This document shows, piece after piece, positions 32,334 to 41,842 of a DNA stretch of 64,000 nucleotides; the first letter of the stretch is position 1, and every line of letters begins with the position of its first letter. This DNA comes from Methanoregula formicica SMSP (GTDB taxonomy: Archaea > Halobacteriota > Methanomicrobia > Methanomicrobiales > Methanospirillaceae). The notes below the pieces were generated by a model. That model saw only the letters and a program-made list of their open reading frames with translations, had not been told where the DNA came from and ran no database searches. The position numbers and the translations under genes were made by a program. The stretch lies in contig NC_019943.1 in the NCBI RefSeq assembly GCF_000327485.1, positions 1,302,001-1,366,000 on the forward strand, written 5' to 3'.

Positions 32334-32552
32334 ATCTCTGTTGTTTCCTCATGTGTCCGGTTTAATTTTCCGTCGTATCGCCCGCATTACCGCTAACGAG
32401 GGTATTCCCGCCATAGGGCGTGCTGCATTTTTCCTGCGTCATCCTGTTCCTGACCATTTTTCTCTGAAAGGCGATGAGAAAACTCCCGATGTAAAATGGA
32501 TCGTTTCCATCCCTTCAACCACCAGGATCGAAAATGAGAAAACCTCCTCGCA

Positions 32553-35500
32553 TCAGGCTTTTTTCTTGGATTGTTGTGGAAGGGTATCTGCGGTTTCAAC
32601 AAACCGGTACGCCCCTTTCGGGATGGTTATGGCAAACCGGGCACCTTTGCCGTATTCCCCGATCTCCAGAATCGTCATACCGGTGATGGCAAGGATCTCC
32701 TTGGCAAGGAACATCCCAAGGCCGGTATTCTTGCCAAAGCCCCGGTTAAAGACAAGAGGCTTGTCTTTTTGGGGGACACCCTGCCCATTGTCTTCATAGA
32801 AGCAGGTAAGGCACTCATCGGACTCATGGAACGAGAGCCGGATCCTGTCCATTGTTGTACCTCCATGGCGAAGGGAGTTGTCAACAAGGTTATAGAAGAC
32901 CTTCGTCAGCAGCGGGTCAGCCAGTACCTCGACATCAGTCCGCTCTGCTTCTATCCGGACATCCTTTAAGACAAGACCCCGCGTGGACTTGATTAGTTGC
33001 GCATTCATGTTCTGCCACGACGGCGCTATCATGCCCATCGTCTGGTAGTCCCGGGTGAAGGTGATCTGTTCTTCGATGGTAGTGACAACTTTCATCTGCT
33101 TCCTGATGAGTTCCAGTTTCTCGGGGTCGTCTTCATTGTCCTGGGCCAGGTCATGGTAGGCACGGAGCGCGCCAAGCTGGTTGAGGATATCATGGCGGGT
33201 GATGCTTGAGAGAAGCTGGAGCTTGGCATGGGCTGTCCTGAGCCCGCTCTCGGCTAATCTCCGGTCGGTGATATCTTCGGTTGTCCCTTCAAGGGTAAGG
33301 ATCTCACCGTGATCGTCTGGAATCCCTCGCGCGTTTATCGTAAGCCAGATATGTTCCCCGTCCCTCTGTATGAACTCAATATCCATTGCCCGGATCGCCT
33401 CGCCTTTTGTGATCCGTCCAGTGACGATGTCCCGGTCCTTTGGATTGGCATACAGGTCACACATGGACCGGACCGATTGTTTCATCTCGTCGGGAGAGGA
33501 GTACCCGAAAATCCATGCAAAGGCCGGGTTGATCTCGATGATGCTTCCATCCGGGGCAGTCCGGTAAATGCCCAGGATCGCATTTTCGAAGATATTCCGG
33601 TACCGGGTCTCGCTTGCCCTGAGGGCAGCCTCGTTTCGTAACAGTTCTTCGTGGTGGTGCCGGAGTTCTTCTTCGATGGCGGTCAGTTCTTCAAAGGACG
33701 CCGCAAGGTCTTCGTTCTTCCTGAGCAGCGATTCCTGCATCTGCCGGAGTTCGGAAATATCTTCGACAATACAGACAACACGGAAGAATGTCCCGTGCTG
33801 GTCTTTGAGCCCGCTTGCACTGACACTGGCATCGAGGCTGGTCCCGTCCTTCTTTTGCATCCGGTAGATCTGGTTCCGCGACGAGCCGGTGGTCAGCGCC
33901 TGCCGGAAATATTCCTTTGCGGTATCTGCATAATCCCCGTGGACAAGGGACGCAAACGGTTTTCCGATAATCTCGCTCTTGTCGTACTGCAGCACATCAT
34001 TCATCCTGCGGTTGCAGTCGACAATGATGCCCTGCCGGTTGACCGAGATGATCAGGTAAGGCGCAGCATCGAAGATATGCCGGAACTTCTTCTCGTTTCG
34101 TGCCAGTTTCTCTTCAGCATTTTTGAGACGGCTGATATCCGTCACCATGGCAAACGAACCGGAAAAACGCCCTGCATCATCGAAGATCGGGGAACCGGAT
34201 ACCAAAAACCAGCAGGTAGTCCCATCTTTCCGGATAAACCGGCACTCGAACTGTTCGCTTATGCCGGCGATCCGGTTCTGTCTCCTTATTGCATGGTCCT
34301 TTGCATGCTCCTCTGCCATGAAACTGGTGATGCTTGATCCCAGGATCTCCTCTTCTGAATAGCCGAGGAACTCCGTGAGTTTCCGGTTGACGAACGTGGT
34401 GTTGAAGTCAGAATCAAGCATCCAGATGCCTTCGTTTGCCGTCTCGACAATGCAGCGGTACTTTTCCTCGCTGGCTTTGAGGGCCGCCTCGTTTTTCAGC
34501 AGGATTTCATGGTGGTGGCGGAGTTCCTCTTCGATGGCGGTCAGTTCCTCAAAGGAGGCTGCCAAATCCTCGTTCTTTCTGAGCAGTGAATCCTGCATCT
34601 CCCGGAGTTCGGTGATATCCTCGATGACGCAGACAATCCTGAAGAATGTCCCATGTTGGTCCTTAAGCCCGCTGGAACTGAGGCTGACACCGATCTCCGT
34701 CCCATCTTTCCTCTGCATGCTGAATGTCTGGTTTTTTGCTGAACCGGTTGTCAGCGTCTGCCGGAAATGCTCCTGCACTTTGGCATTATCATCCCCACAC
34801 AGGAGGGAGTCAAACGGCATTCCGAGGATCTCGCTCTTCTCGTACTGCAGCACATCCTGGATCTTGCGGTTGCAGTCAACAATGACTCCCTGCCGGTTGA
34901 CCGAGATGATCAGGTAGGGTGCGGCATCGAAGATATGCCGGAACTTCTTCTCGTTTCTCGCCAGTTTGTCCTCAGCAGCCTTGAGGCTGCTGATATCCGT
35001 GACCATAGCAAACGAGCCGGTAAAATTGCCCGACGTGTCGACAGAAGGAGAGCCGGAGACAAGGAGCCAGCAGGTACTTCCGTCTTTCCGGATGAACCGG
35101 CATTCGAACTGTTCGCTCTTCCCCTCCTTCCAGTTCTTCTTTCGGACACCGTAATCCCGGGCGTGCTCCGCTCCCATGAGGCTGGTGATCTTCTTCCCGA
35201 TCAGTTCATGCTCTGAATACCCGAGGAATTCGGCGAATTTCCGGTTGATGAAGGAGATGGAAAAGTCTTTGTCCAGCGCCCAGATCCCTTCGTTTGCCGT
35301 CTCGACGATCCTGCGGTACTTCTCCTCGCTCTGGCGCAGAGCGTCCCCGCTCCGTTTCAGTTCATCGTAGTTTGCCCTGAGTTCCTCTTCCTGTCCTGTC
35401 AGCTGTTCGTACGCTGCCGCAAGCTCCACGTTTGTCTTGTGGAGTTCTGCCTCTGCCCGTTTCCTCCGCTCGTCGTCTTCCCGGGCACGGAGCGCAAAAG

Positions 35501-36374
35501 TCAGGTCATGGGCCATCTCTTCAAGAAGGGAGACGATCTGGTCGTCAAAGAACCCGGTCTCGGGGGCGCAGAGCGTGAGGGCACCGGCATAGCGCGTACC
35601 GCGTGCAAAGGGGATTGCCGCGATGGCCTGGTATCCCCTGCGGATCGCCTCGGCTTTCCATGGATACGAACACGGATCTTCCGGGAGGGAATTATAGATC
35701 GTGCATTTTCCCGAGCGGAATGCTGCAAGCGTTGGGCTGCACTCGGGATCCTTCGCATCGGGTGCTGTGGTCAGGTTCTCCAGGTAACCATCCGTGTGCC
35801 CGTACGAGGCAATGGGGCCGATGGTATCGGACCCGCCGGCGATACCGGCCCATGCCATCCGGAACCCGCCGCTCTCAACCGAGATTTTGCAGATCTCCTC
35901 GAGCAGGTCAGGCACTTTTGTGTTCCGCACAATGGCCTTGTTGGTTGCACTCAGGAGGGAATAGAGCCGGTTGAGCCGGTAGATATGGAACTCCCCCTGC
36001 CGGTGCTCGTGTGCGGTGATGATCTTCCGCGCAAGTTCGGTGAACTGGGGTTTGGGTGCACCGCCCTTCTGCATGTAGAAGTCCGCACCGTACTCGAATG
36101 CCTCAACCGCTACTTCCTCCCGCCCTTTGCCGGTAAAAATGATGAACGGCAGTTTCGGGAACTGCCTCCGTAAGCTCTTCAAAAACTCGATGCCGTCCAT
36201 CTCCGGCATCTGGTAATCGGAGACGACTACGTCGTAGTGGGAGGTGGAGAGGAGTTCGAGTGCACGTGAGACAGAGGTTGTTATGTCGACTTTGAGTTTG
36301 CCCGTCCGCTCAAGGTAGGTCTTGCCAATGTCAAGGAGCACTTCTTCATCATCTACATAAAGGACTGAAATCAT
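32553..36374 (-). CDS. Hybrid sensor: REC-GAF-5xPAS-histidine kinase, 1273 aa
   Basis: Domains in order: a response-regulator receiver (1-125; YVDDEEVLL, phospho-acceptor region VVSDYQMPEMDG, FTGKGRE); a GAF domain (~150-300); a coiled coil; PAS domains near 355, 478, 641, 761 and 925; and a kinase core with RHDILNQLGALRAYHDLA near 1058, N box YNLVDNSLRHGG near 1162 and G boxes EDNGQG and GLGMFLAKE. PAS pairs 1-2 and 3-4 are near copies, so about 285 residues were tandemly duplicated. No membrane helices; cytosolic. ATG 36374 starts the receiver directly. The signal sensed is unknown. Confidence 0.9.
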   Translation of the reverse strand: MISVLYVDDEEVLLDIGKTYLERTGKLKVDITTSVSRALELLSTSHYDVVVSDYQMPEMDGIEFLKSLRRQFPKLPFIIFTGKGREEVAVEAFEYGADFYMQKGGAPKPQFTELARKIITAHEHRQGEFHIYRLNRLYSLLSATNKAIVRNTKVPDLLEEICKISVESGGFRMAWAGIAGGSDTIGPIASYGHTDGYLENLTTAPDAKDPECSPTLAAFRSGKCTIYNSLPEDPCSYPWKAEAIRRGYQAIAAIPFARGTRYAGALTLCAPETGFFDDQIVSLLEEMAHDLTFALRAREDDERRKRAEAELHKTNVELAAAYEQLTGQEEELRANYDELKRSGDALRQSEEKYRRIVETANEGIWALDKDFSISFINRKFAEFLGYSEHELIGKKITSLMGAEHARDYGVRKKNWKEGKSEQFECRFIRKDGSTCWLLVSGSPSVDTSGNFTGSFAMVTDISSLKAAEDKLARNEKKFRHIFDAAPYLIISVNRQGVIVDCNRKIQDVLQYEKSEILGMPFDSLLCGDDNAKVQEHFRQTLTTGSAKNQTFSMQRKDGTEIGVSLSSSGLKDQHGTFFRIVCVIEDITELREMQDSLLRKNEDLAASFEELTAIEEELRHHHEILLKNEAALKASEEKYRCIVETANEGIWMLDSDFNTTFVNRKLTEFLGYSEEEILGSSITSFMAEEHAKDHAIRRQNRIAGISEQFECRFIRKDGTTCWFLVSGSPIFDDAGRFSGSFAMVTDISRLKNAEEKLARNEKKFRHIFDAAPYLIISVNRQGIIVDCNRRMNDVLQYDKSEIIGKPFASLVHGDYADTAKEYFRQALTTGSSRNQIYRMQKKDGTSLDASVSASGLKDQHGTFFRVVCIVEDISELRQMQESLLRKNEDLAASFEELTAIEEELRHHHEELLRNEAALRASETRYRNIFENAILGIYRTAPDGSIIEINPAFAWIFGYSSPDEMKQSVRSMCDLYANPKDRDIVTGRITKGEAIRAMDIEFIQRDGEHIWLTINARGIPDDHGEILTLEGTTEDITDRRLAESGLRTAHAKLQLLSSITRHDILNQLGALRAYHDLAQDNEDDPEKLELIRKQMKVVTTIEEQITFTRDYQTMGMIAPSWQNMNAQLIKSTRGLVLKDVRIEAERTDVEVLADPLLTKVFYNLVDNSLRHGGTTMDRIRLSFHESDECLTCFYEDNGQGVPQKDKPLVFNRGFGKNTGLGMFLAKEILAITGMTILEIGEYGKGARFAITIPKGAYRFVETADTLPQQSKKKA

Positions 36375-36592
36375 ATGCAAGCGTCCTGGCACGAGACGAT
36401 GCCCCGGGCTGTAACCGTGTACGGTTTAATCGCAGGAGCTGATATACAACTCGGTTTTATCCTGCGGAAAAAAAGAATAATCTGGGCATATTTTTCTGTG
36501 AATCTATGCAATCCTGCGGATTTTATCCCTTTTGCCGGGGGAAATGTCAAAAAAATTTCGTCTGAAATCCGCGATAATAATGCATATATAGT

Positions 36593-38116
36593 CTATATCA
36601 GCATAAACACCGCGCAGTAGAATACGAAGATCGGGATGAAGAGCGCCAGGTAAAGGGATTTGTTCCAGCGCCAGATCGCAAGGCCGTCCATGGTTTCGAT
36701 GGGCATCAGGCTGTAGACCGCGGTGATAAGGTTGATGGTGAACCCGATCCCCCCGGCAATAGCCCAGACACCGCCAAGCATCACCATGGCCAGGAAGACG
36801 AACGTGAGGATGATGGAGACAACCGGCCCGGCCACCATCTCGATCCCTATCGTTCTCGGGTTTTCATCGTCCGTCCTGTTGACGAGATTCCGGTACGAGG
36901 CGCCGAATGCGTTGCCAAAGAGCCACGCCGTGACGAACATGATGACCGTCCCAAGGCCCCAGAACCGGGTGTCTGCATCCTGCCCGTGTTTTGTGGCAAA
37001 GTACCGGTGCGCAAAATCGTGGAGCAACACGGACACCGCACCAACAGCAATGTAAATGAGCACCATGTCAAGGGTGAGTTCGGCCCGGTCTGCAAGCATG
37101 AAGGCAAGCGCGACAATGATGATGGCAATCTCGATGACCAGGACTTCCGTTGCCGAGAGCCCGAAATAATGCTGCTCCATCTTCCGTACTGCGAGTTTAC
37201 GGGCAGCGATCTCCTTCTCGCTCAGTTTCTCGATCGCATGTCCCCCGATGAGGTCTGCGAAGAATTTCAGGAACTTGAGGATGATCTGCCAGATGAACCC
37301 GATGTTTGCAACAATGATCTGGATGACGAGCACCGCGATGCTCGTGATGACCGCGGCAAGCGCCATGAACTGTGCGGGAATGTATGCCGATGCCGGGAGG
37401 TTTGTTGCTGCAGGACCTTTTGCTTCCTGGATCAGGCCGATGATTCCCTCCCGGCGTTCCTGTGCGGGTGTGCCCGGTGTGGGAGCGGTTGAGGGTGCCG
37501 GGCTGCCGACACTGATGAGACTGGTCTTTGAGATGGTGTCGCTGCCAAAGATATTGGAGACTTTCAGCTGGATCGTGTAGATCCCCGGCTGCATAAATGT
37601 ATGCGTGGGATTCATTTCCGCGGAGAGTCCGCCATCGCCAAAGTCCCAGTTCCATGCAGTTGGCTTGTTTGCTGATGTATCGGTGAACGAGACGGTAAGG
37701 GGGAATGTGCCCTCAAGGGGCACCGCGGAAAAGTCCGTAACCGGCGGATTGCCTACGGCAATGAACCCGTCCACGGTCTTTGTGTCCGATCCGTACTGGT
37801 TTGTTACCGTGAGGCTGACGGTATACTCGCCGTCAGCCTTGTAGGTATGGGTGGGATTCTCGCGGTCGGATGTTGTCCCGTCCCCGAAATCCCATGCATA
37901 GGTCATGGGCGTGTATCCCAGGGACGTGTCAGCAAAGCTGACCACGAACGGGGGTGAACCGTGCTGGTTGCTGGCAAAAAAATCTGCAACTGGTGGATTG
38001 GTCACAACGATGTATCCGGAGCCGGGATTTGTGCTGTCCGCTGCCGCAGCGGGCAGGGACGCAAGCCCCAGGAGCGAGATGCAGAGAAACAGGTAGACCA
38101 GTATGCGGTGCGTCAT
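36593..38116 (-). CDS. PKD-domain membrane protein with degenerate site-2-protease core
   Basis: A 507-aa protein. A signal peptide (cleaved near PAAAADS) leads to two extracellular PKD domains (~38-120 and ~121-205; AWDFGDGTTS and NWDFGDGGLS) and a Pro/Thr linker. The multi-helix membrane part contains LLHDFAHRYFA near residue 365, GPVVSIILTF, and LMPIETMDGLAIW near 470. These match the M50 site-2-protease HExxH and N/P-xxx-DG signatures, except that the catalytic Glu is Asp. ATG 38116 follows a GGGGGG run. It could be an inactive S2P homologue or a variant protease. Confidence 0.78.
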   Translation of the reverse strand: MTHRILVYLFLCISLLGLASLPAAAADSTNPGSGYIVVTNPPVADFFASNQHGSPPFVVSFADTSLGYTPMTYAWDFGDGTTSDRENPTHTYKADGEYTVSLTVTNQYGSDTKTVDGFIAVGNPPVTDFSAVPLEGTFPLTVSFTDTSANKPTAWNWDFGDGGLSAEMNPTHTFMQPGIYTIQLKVSNIFGSDTISKTSLISVGSPAPSTAPTPGTPAQERREGIIGLIQEAKGPAATNLPASAYIPAQFMALAAVITSIAVLVIQIIVANIGFIWQIILKFLKFFADLIGGHAIEKLSEKEIAARKLAVRKMEQHYFGLSATEVLVIEIAIIIVALAFMLADRAELTLDMVLIYIAVGAVSVLLHDFAHRYFATKHGQDADTRFWGLGTVIMFVTAWLFGNAFGASYRNLVNRTDDENPRTIGIEMVAGPVVSIILTFVFLAMVMLGGVWAIAGGIGFTINLITAVYSLMPIETMDGLAIWRWNKSLYLALFIPIFVFYCAVFMLI

Positions 38117-38231
38117 GGTCCCCCCGGTTTGGTGTCCATGAGCGGACGGGAGATCCTGCTTCGGTTGTACATGCTCTGGTATATTCTGTGGTTCCATAAA
38201 GGAATTCCTGTCCTTTCTCTTTTTGCTACCG

Positions 38232-39236
38232 CTATGCAAACCGGATCCCCTCGTTCCGGAACGCTTCAATGATCCTCGTGTTGACATAATCGCGGACAAT
38301 ATTTGCGTAGGTGTACTCGTGGGTGAAGAGAGCGACATCGAAGGTCAGCGAGTTCTTGTCCATCCTGGCCAGGTAAATGGTTGAGCCCGGGACCTCAGCA
38401 ATAAACTCGCATTTCTGTGACTTTGCGTCATCGATGACCTGCATCAGGATGGATTTCACCTTCTCGATATCTGAATCAGGAGAAACAGAGACCGGTATCA
38501 GGACACGGGCCTGCGGGCTGGGCAGGGAATAATTCCGGACAACGCTTGTCGAGATCTTGTTGTTCGGGATGGTGACGATATCGGCGTCCAGCGTCACGAC
38601 CCGGGTACTCCTCGGCCCGATATGTACAACGTCCCCGAGGATATCGTTGATGAGGACGCGGTCGCCCACCTTGAACGGGCGGTCGGTGATGATGACAGCC
38701 CCGCCAAAGAAGTTGGAGAAGAGATCCTGTGCAGCAAGGGCAATGGCAATGCCGATGACTCCGGCACCGGCAATGAGGGGGGTGATGTTCACATTGAAGA
38801 GCGTGAAGACATAGAGAATTCCCGTGAACCAGATGAGATATTTTGCAATCCGCTTGAGGATGTCGACAATCTGGTCGTCCACCTCAGATTCCGTGGTCTC
38901 TGCAAGGGCATCGCCGTACGTCTCCAGGACCCCGTCCACGAACGTTGCGATGATCCAGGTTGCGATCAGGATGTACAGTGCATAGATGGCGTTCGAGCTG
39001 GTAAGCCACGCAAACTGCGGGTAGACCACGATGGCATTTTTGATGGCAAAATACAGCGGCACAAAGAATGCAAGGAGGACCAGCGGATTTCCCAGCGAGT
39101 GGACGAGAAGGTCGTCCAGTTTTGTCTCTGATTTCTCTGCTCGTTTCTTTAAGAAGAGGAAGACACCATACACGATGACCGCAGCGACAATCCCCGCCGC
39201 GATGTACAGGAACGAGTCAATGATTGTCGAGTCCAT
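38232..39236 (-). CDS. mscS: MscS-type mechanosensitive ion channel
   Basis: A 334-aa membrane channel. Several N-terminal helices precede the pore helix AGAGVIGIAIALAAQDLFSN near residues 155-175, then the beta domain VITDRPFKVGDRVLINDILG and RSTRVVTLDADIVTIPNNK, and a C-terminal alpha/beta part. It opens on membrane tension to release solutes. mscL lies upstream on the same strand 345 bp away, so both osmotic valves are neighbours, though an array of hairpins separates them. Confidence 0.93.
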   Translation of the reverse strand: MDSTIIDSFLYIAAGIVAAVIVYGVFLFLKKRAEKSETKLDDLLVHSLGNPLVLLAFFVPLYFAIKNAIVVYPQFAWLTSSNAIYALYILIATWIIATFVDGVLETYGDALAETTESEVDDQIVDILKRIAKYLIWFTGILYVFTLFNVNITPLIAGAGVIGIAIALAAQDLFSNFFGGAVIITDRPFKVGDRVLINDILGDVVHIGPRSTRVVTLDADIVTIPNNKISTSVVRNYSLPSPQARVLIPVSVSPDSDIEKVKSILMQVIDDAKSQKCEFIAEVPGSTIYLARMDKNSLTFDVALFTHEYTYANIVRDYVNTRIIEAFRNEGIRFA

Positions 39237-39336
39237 TCATCAGCTATGTGCTGCGCCGGTTCTTGAATTATTCAGATCCACGCAGTTAGCTTATCACGAA
39301 GTTATTCCATGAAAAACATGACATAAAATAATGATG

Positions 39337-39593
39337 GGGGCTGATGCCCCATACCCCCAGTTGTGATGAACGGCCGCCGCCCCGAAGGGCGCCCTGCGGC
39401 GGCATCAACTACTTTTTCGAAACACGATATTGCCCTCTCATATCCCATGAGGGACGCTGAGGCGGGAATTACTCACTCGAAGTGCGACAGGACTTCAATC
39501 CCGGAGTATAAAAACGAAAGTTATCAGACTTTCTTCGAAGAACGAAGGGGTCGTCAGACCCCGAGTTCGAGAAAAAAGTCGTCAGACTTTTTT
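39337..39593. repeat. Hairpin array between mscS and mscL
   Basis: At least five perfect or near-perfect hairpins: GGGGC-TGAT-GCCCC (39337-39350); a GCCGCCGC...GCGGCGGC stem with an inner CCCGAAGGG (about 39373-39403); GAAAGT-TATCAG-ACTTTC (39536-39553); GGGGTC-GTCA-GACCCC (39547-39562 region); and AAAAAAGTC-GTCA-GACTTTTTT (39572-39593). The last overlaps the mscL stop and is a good terminator in either direction. Three share the core (G/A)TC-GTCA-GA(C/T) with different outer stems. Confidence 0.65.
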
Positions 39594-39959
39594 CGTCGTG
39601 TCTCCTTTCATAATATATTTGACCAGCAGGAAGATGACGAGAGCGATGATGACAAAGTCGATGATGGCCCCGGCATAGTCCCCGACAAGGAACTTCAGGG
39701 GGCCGATCTCCAGCGTTGCCAGCCGCCAGTCGCCGCCCGGGATGATGACGGCAATGATGGGCATGATGATATCGTTCACGGTCGAATTGACCAGTTTCGT
39801 TGCGGCAGTACCGATGACAAACGCAACTGCAAGACCGATAACCTGGTATTTGTTCAGGAAATCCATGAACTCCTTGCTGAACCCCTCGGCACCTTTGCCC
39901 AGGGTAGACACCCCTCCGCCAATCATCTTTTCAGCGTTGCCAAGTGTTTTATCAACCAT
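39582..39959 (-). CDS. mscL: Large-conductance mechanosensitive channel MscL
   Basis: A 125-aa protein with the usual MscL plan: an N-terminal amphipathic FMDFLNKYQVIGLAVAFVIG with pore helix TM1, KLVNSTVNDIIMPI, a periplasmic loop and TM2 (IIDFVIIALVIFLLVKYIM). It forms a pentameric emergency valve. The tail after TM2 is short (MKGDTTKKV). Its stop sits inside a symmetric A/T-flanked hairpin that likely terminates transcription. Confidence 0.95.
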   Translation of the reverse strand: MVDKTLGNAEKMIGGGVSTLGKGAEGFSKEFMDFLNKYQVIGLAVAFVIGTAATKLVNSTVNDIIMPIIAVIIPGGDWRLATLEIGPLKFLVGDYAGAIIDFVIIALVIFLLVKYIMKGDTTKKV

Positions 39960-40082
39960 AATGATACACCAGTCAGGACATCATCGTCCCTGATTGTTAC
40001 CATGAACCTGTTCCTTCATTAGGCTTACTATCACCGGAAAGACAACGCCGGGGATTCCAGAGCAAAAGGCTGATGTGCCGGG

Positions 40083-41330
40083 TCAGGATCTGTCGCCCGC
40101 AGTGATCGACCCGATGATTGCGGGCTTGCCTTTGTATCGTGTCAGGGATCCATGGATGGTAACGGGAAACAGGGACCCGTCCTGATGCCGGGCATTGACC
40201 GTGTACCGCTCCGAGCTGACAATGCCGGAAAGCCGGTCAGCAACGGCTTTTCTCACCCGGGGCCGGTCCTCCTCCGGAAAGAGGAGGGTGAAATCCGGTA
40301 AGGCCAGAAGTTCGTCAGCGGGCCAGCCGGTGATTTGGGAGAACGCCGGGTTGACATAGATGAAGCGGTTGTCCTGGATCCTGTAGATCCCTTCCGCGAG
40401 CGAACCGGTCAGGCACCGGAATTTCTCCTCGGAATCTGCGAGTTCCTGAAGGACAGCGTGCTCTTTGGAGATGCCGATTAAAGAAACAATACTCTTCGTT
40501 GTCCCCGGGATCATCCCGACCGTGATGTATGTATCAATCGTATGCCCGTCATGGGCAAGGAAGCTGAACTGGTAATTCTTCGGCACGCTCGCGGGATTGG
40601 CCCGGCGCATTTCATGATATTTCTTCATGCGTTCGACACCCTGCGGGAAGACAAACTTCGTCCACAGCATCCGGTTCTCAATCTCGCTGCGGGAGTATCC
40701 GGAGATCCGCACCATCTCCCGGTTCGCCCGGATCACGATCTTGTCTTCTCCCAAAACCATCATGGCAGTTCCGGTTGATTCAGACACCGTGCGATACAGT
40801 GCTTCGGATTCATGGAGTGCCTTGTCGGAGGCTTTCCGGGCAAGGGCCCCTGCAATGATCTGGCCAAAGATCCGGAAGATGTCCAGGTCTTCTGCAGGGA
40901 TAACATTCTCTTTCGTGGTTGAATCGATCCCGAGTAATCCCACGATCTGCTGGCCGATAGCAAGGGGAATGAGGACGAACGACCGGATCGCGATCTGGGC
41001 CAGCCATGCCATGTGTTTCCCCGTCTCGCCCGGTTCCGTGGTCAGTGCCGCGACACTGGGGACGTAAACCGGTTCGAATTGCTGGATCCGGTCCGCAGAA
41101 CAGGAGAAACCCGGAACTTTGAACGAGCCGATCCGGTCCTTCATCAGGAAATTACCTGGAAAAGTCCATTCATGGGTAACAATAACCTCGCTGTTTTCGG
41201 CATTCTCCCGCGCAATGTAACCGTGATCCGCACCGGTTGCCGAACCAGTCTCCGCAAGGAGTTGCATGATTGCCTTGTCAATATGTTCGGGAGAGAGCCG
41301 GATGAACCGCCTTGCCATGACCGAAGTCAT
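40083..41330 (-). CDS. GAF-PAS-PAS sensor module (3' part of a frameshifted REC-GAF-PAS-PAS gene)
   Basis: A 415-aa frame with a GAF domain (~20-170; VLIPLAIGQQIVGLLGIDS) and two PAS domains (~180-290, ~300-410; CLTGSLAEGIYRIQDNRFIY). No kinase domain follows. The open frame continues upstream of ATG 41330 with sequence typical of a receiver-to-sensor linker (LYLQKGGD ... RRNAEKALH), which belongs to the receiver encoded in another frame at 41336-41752. So this is probably the larger piece of one gene of about 550 codons rather than an independent gene. Confidence 0.75.
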   Translation of the reverse strand: MTSVMARRFIRLSPEHIDKAIMQLLAETGSATGADHGYIARENAENSEVIVTHEWTFPGNFLMKDRIGSFKVPGFSCSADRIQQFEPVYVPSVAALTTEPGETGKHMAWLAQIAIRSFVLIPLAIGQQIVGLLGIDSTTKENVIPAEDLDIFRIFGQIIAGALARKASDKALHESEALYRTVSESTGTAMMVLGEDKIVIRANREMVRISGYSRSEIENRMLWTKFVFPQGVERMKKYHEMRRANPASVPKNYQFSFLAHDGHTIDTYITVGMIPGTTKSIVSLIGISKEHAVLQELADSEEKFRCLTGSLAEGIYRIQDNRFIYVNPAFSQITGWPADELLALPDFTLLFPEEDRPRVRKAVADRLSGIVSSERYTVNARHQDGSLFPVTIHGSLTRYKGKPAIIGSITAGDRS

Positions 41331-41335
41331 CCGGA

Positions 41336-41752
41336 TCAGGTCAAGGTGACGGTGCAGTGCCTTTTCTGCATTCCTCCGGGAAATGGCCTGGTTGACCTTG
41401 TGGCCGAGTTCCGCGAAAAGGGCCTTGGTATCCCCGCCCTTCTGGAGATAAAGCCCACACCGCTGTTGATTGCTTCAACCACCACCTCCTCGCGCCCTTT
41501 CCCGGTGAAGAGGATAAACGGGATGTCGGAGTCATGCCGGATATGCCGAAGGAACCGGATCCCGTTGCACTCGGGCATCTGGTAATCGGAGATAATGGCA
41601 TCGAAGGAATGCTCTTTCATCATCTCCAGCGCGATGGTCCCGGACTCGACAGTGGAAACAGAGAACTGGCCGCCCTGCTCAATGAAGAGTTTCCCCAGCT
41701 CAAGCAGGTCCGTTTCATCGTCTACGTAAAGAACGGAATAGGTGTCCGCCAT
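41336..41752 (-). CDS. Response-regulator receiver, frameshifted end
   Basis: Residues 1-100 form a normal receiver: YVDDETDLLELG, the phospho-acceptor region AIISDYQMPECNG and FILFTGKGREEVVVEAINSG. After GVGF the reading turns into Arg/Pro-rich nonsense. Removing one base from the frame, or adding a T to the TTT at 41450-41452 (minus strand), restores GVGFYLQKGGD, the sequence expected from the kinase paralogue (ADFYMQKGGA). The restored frame then runs on into the GAF-PAS-PAS module. The frameshift is either genuine decay or a homopolymer read error. Confidence 0.8.
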   Translation of the reverse strand: MADTYSVLYVDDETDLLELGKLFIEQGGQFSVSTVESGTIALEMMKEHSFDAIISDYQMPECNGIRFLRHIRHDSDIPFILFTGKGREEVVVEAINSGVGFISRRAGIPRPFSRNSATRSTRPFPGGMQKRHCTVTLT

Positions 41753-41842
41753 ATTAGAAACGCCCGCAACCGGGTTATGCAGTGTATGCTCATTATTGCA
41801 GCATGATACGAGTTTGGGTGAAAAAAGGGAGACCGAGGAATT

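Noticed and set aside
39337-39593. CRISPR array
   Set aside because: The units are hairpins of differing sequence and irregular spacing with no constant repeat longer than about 10 bases and no cas genes nearby.
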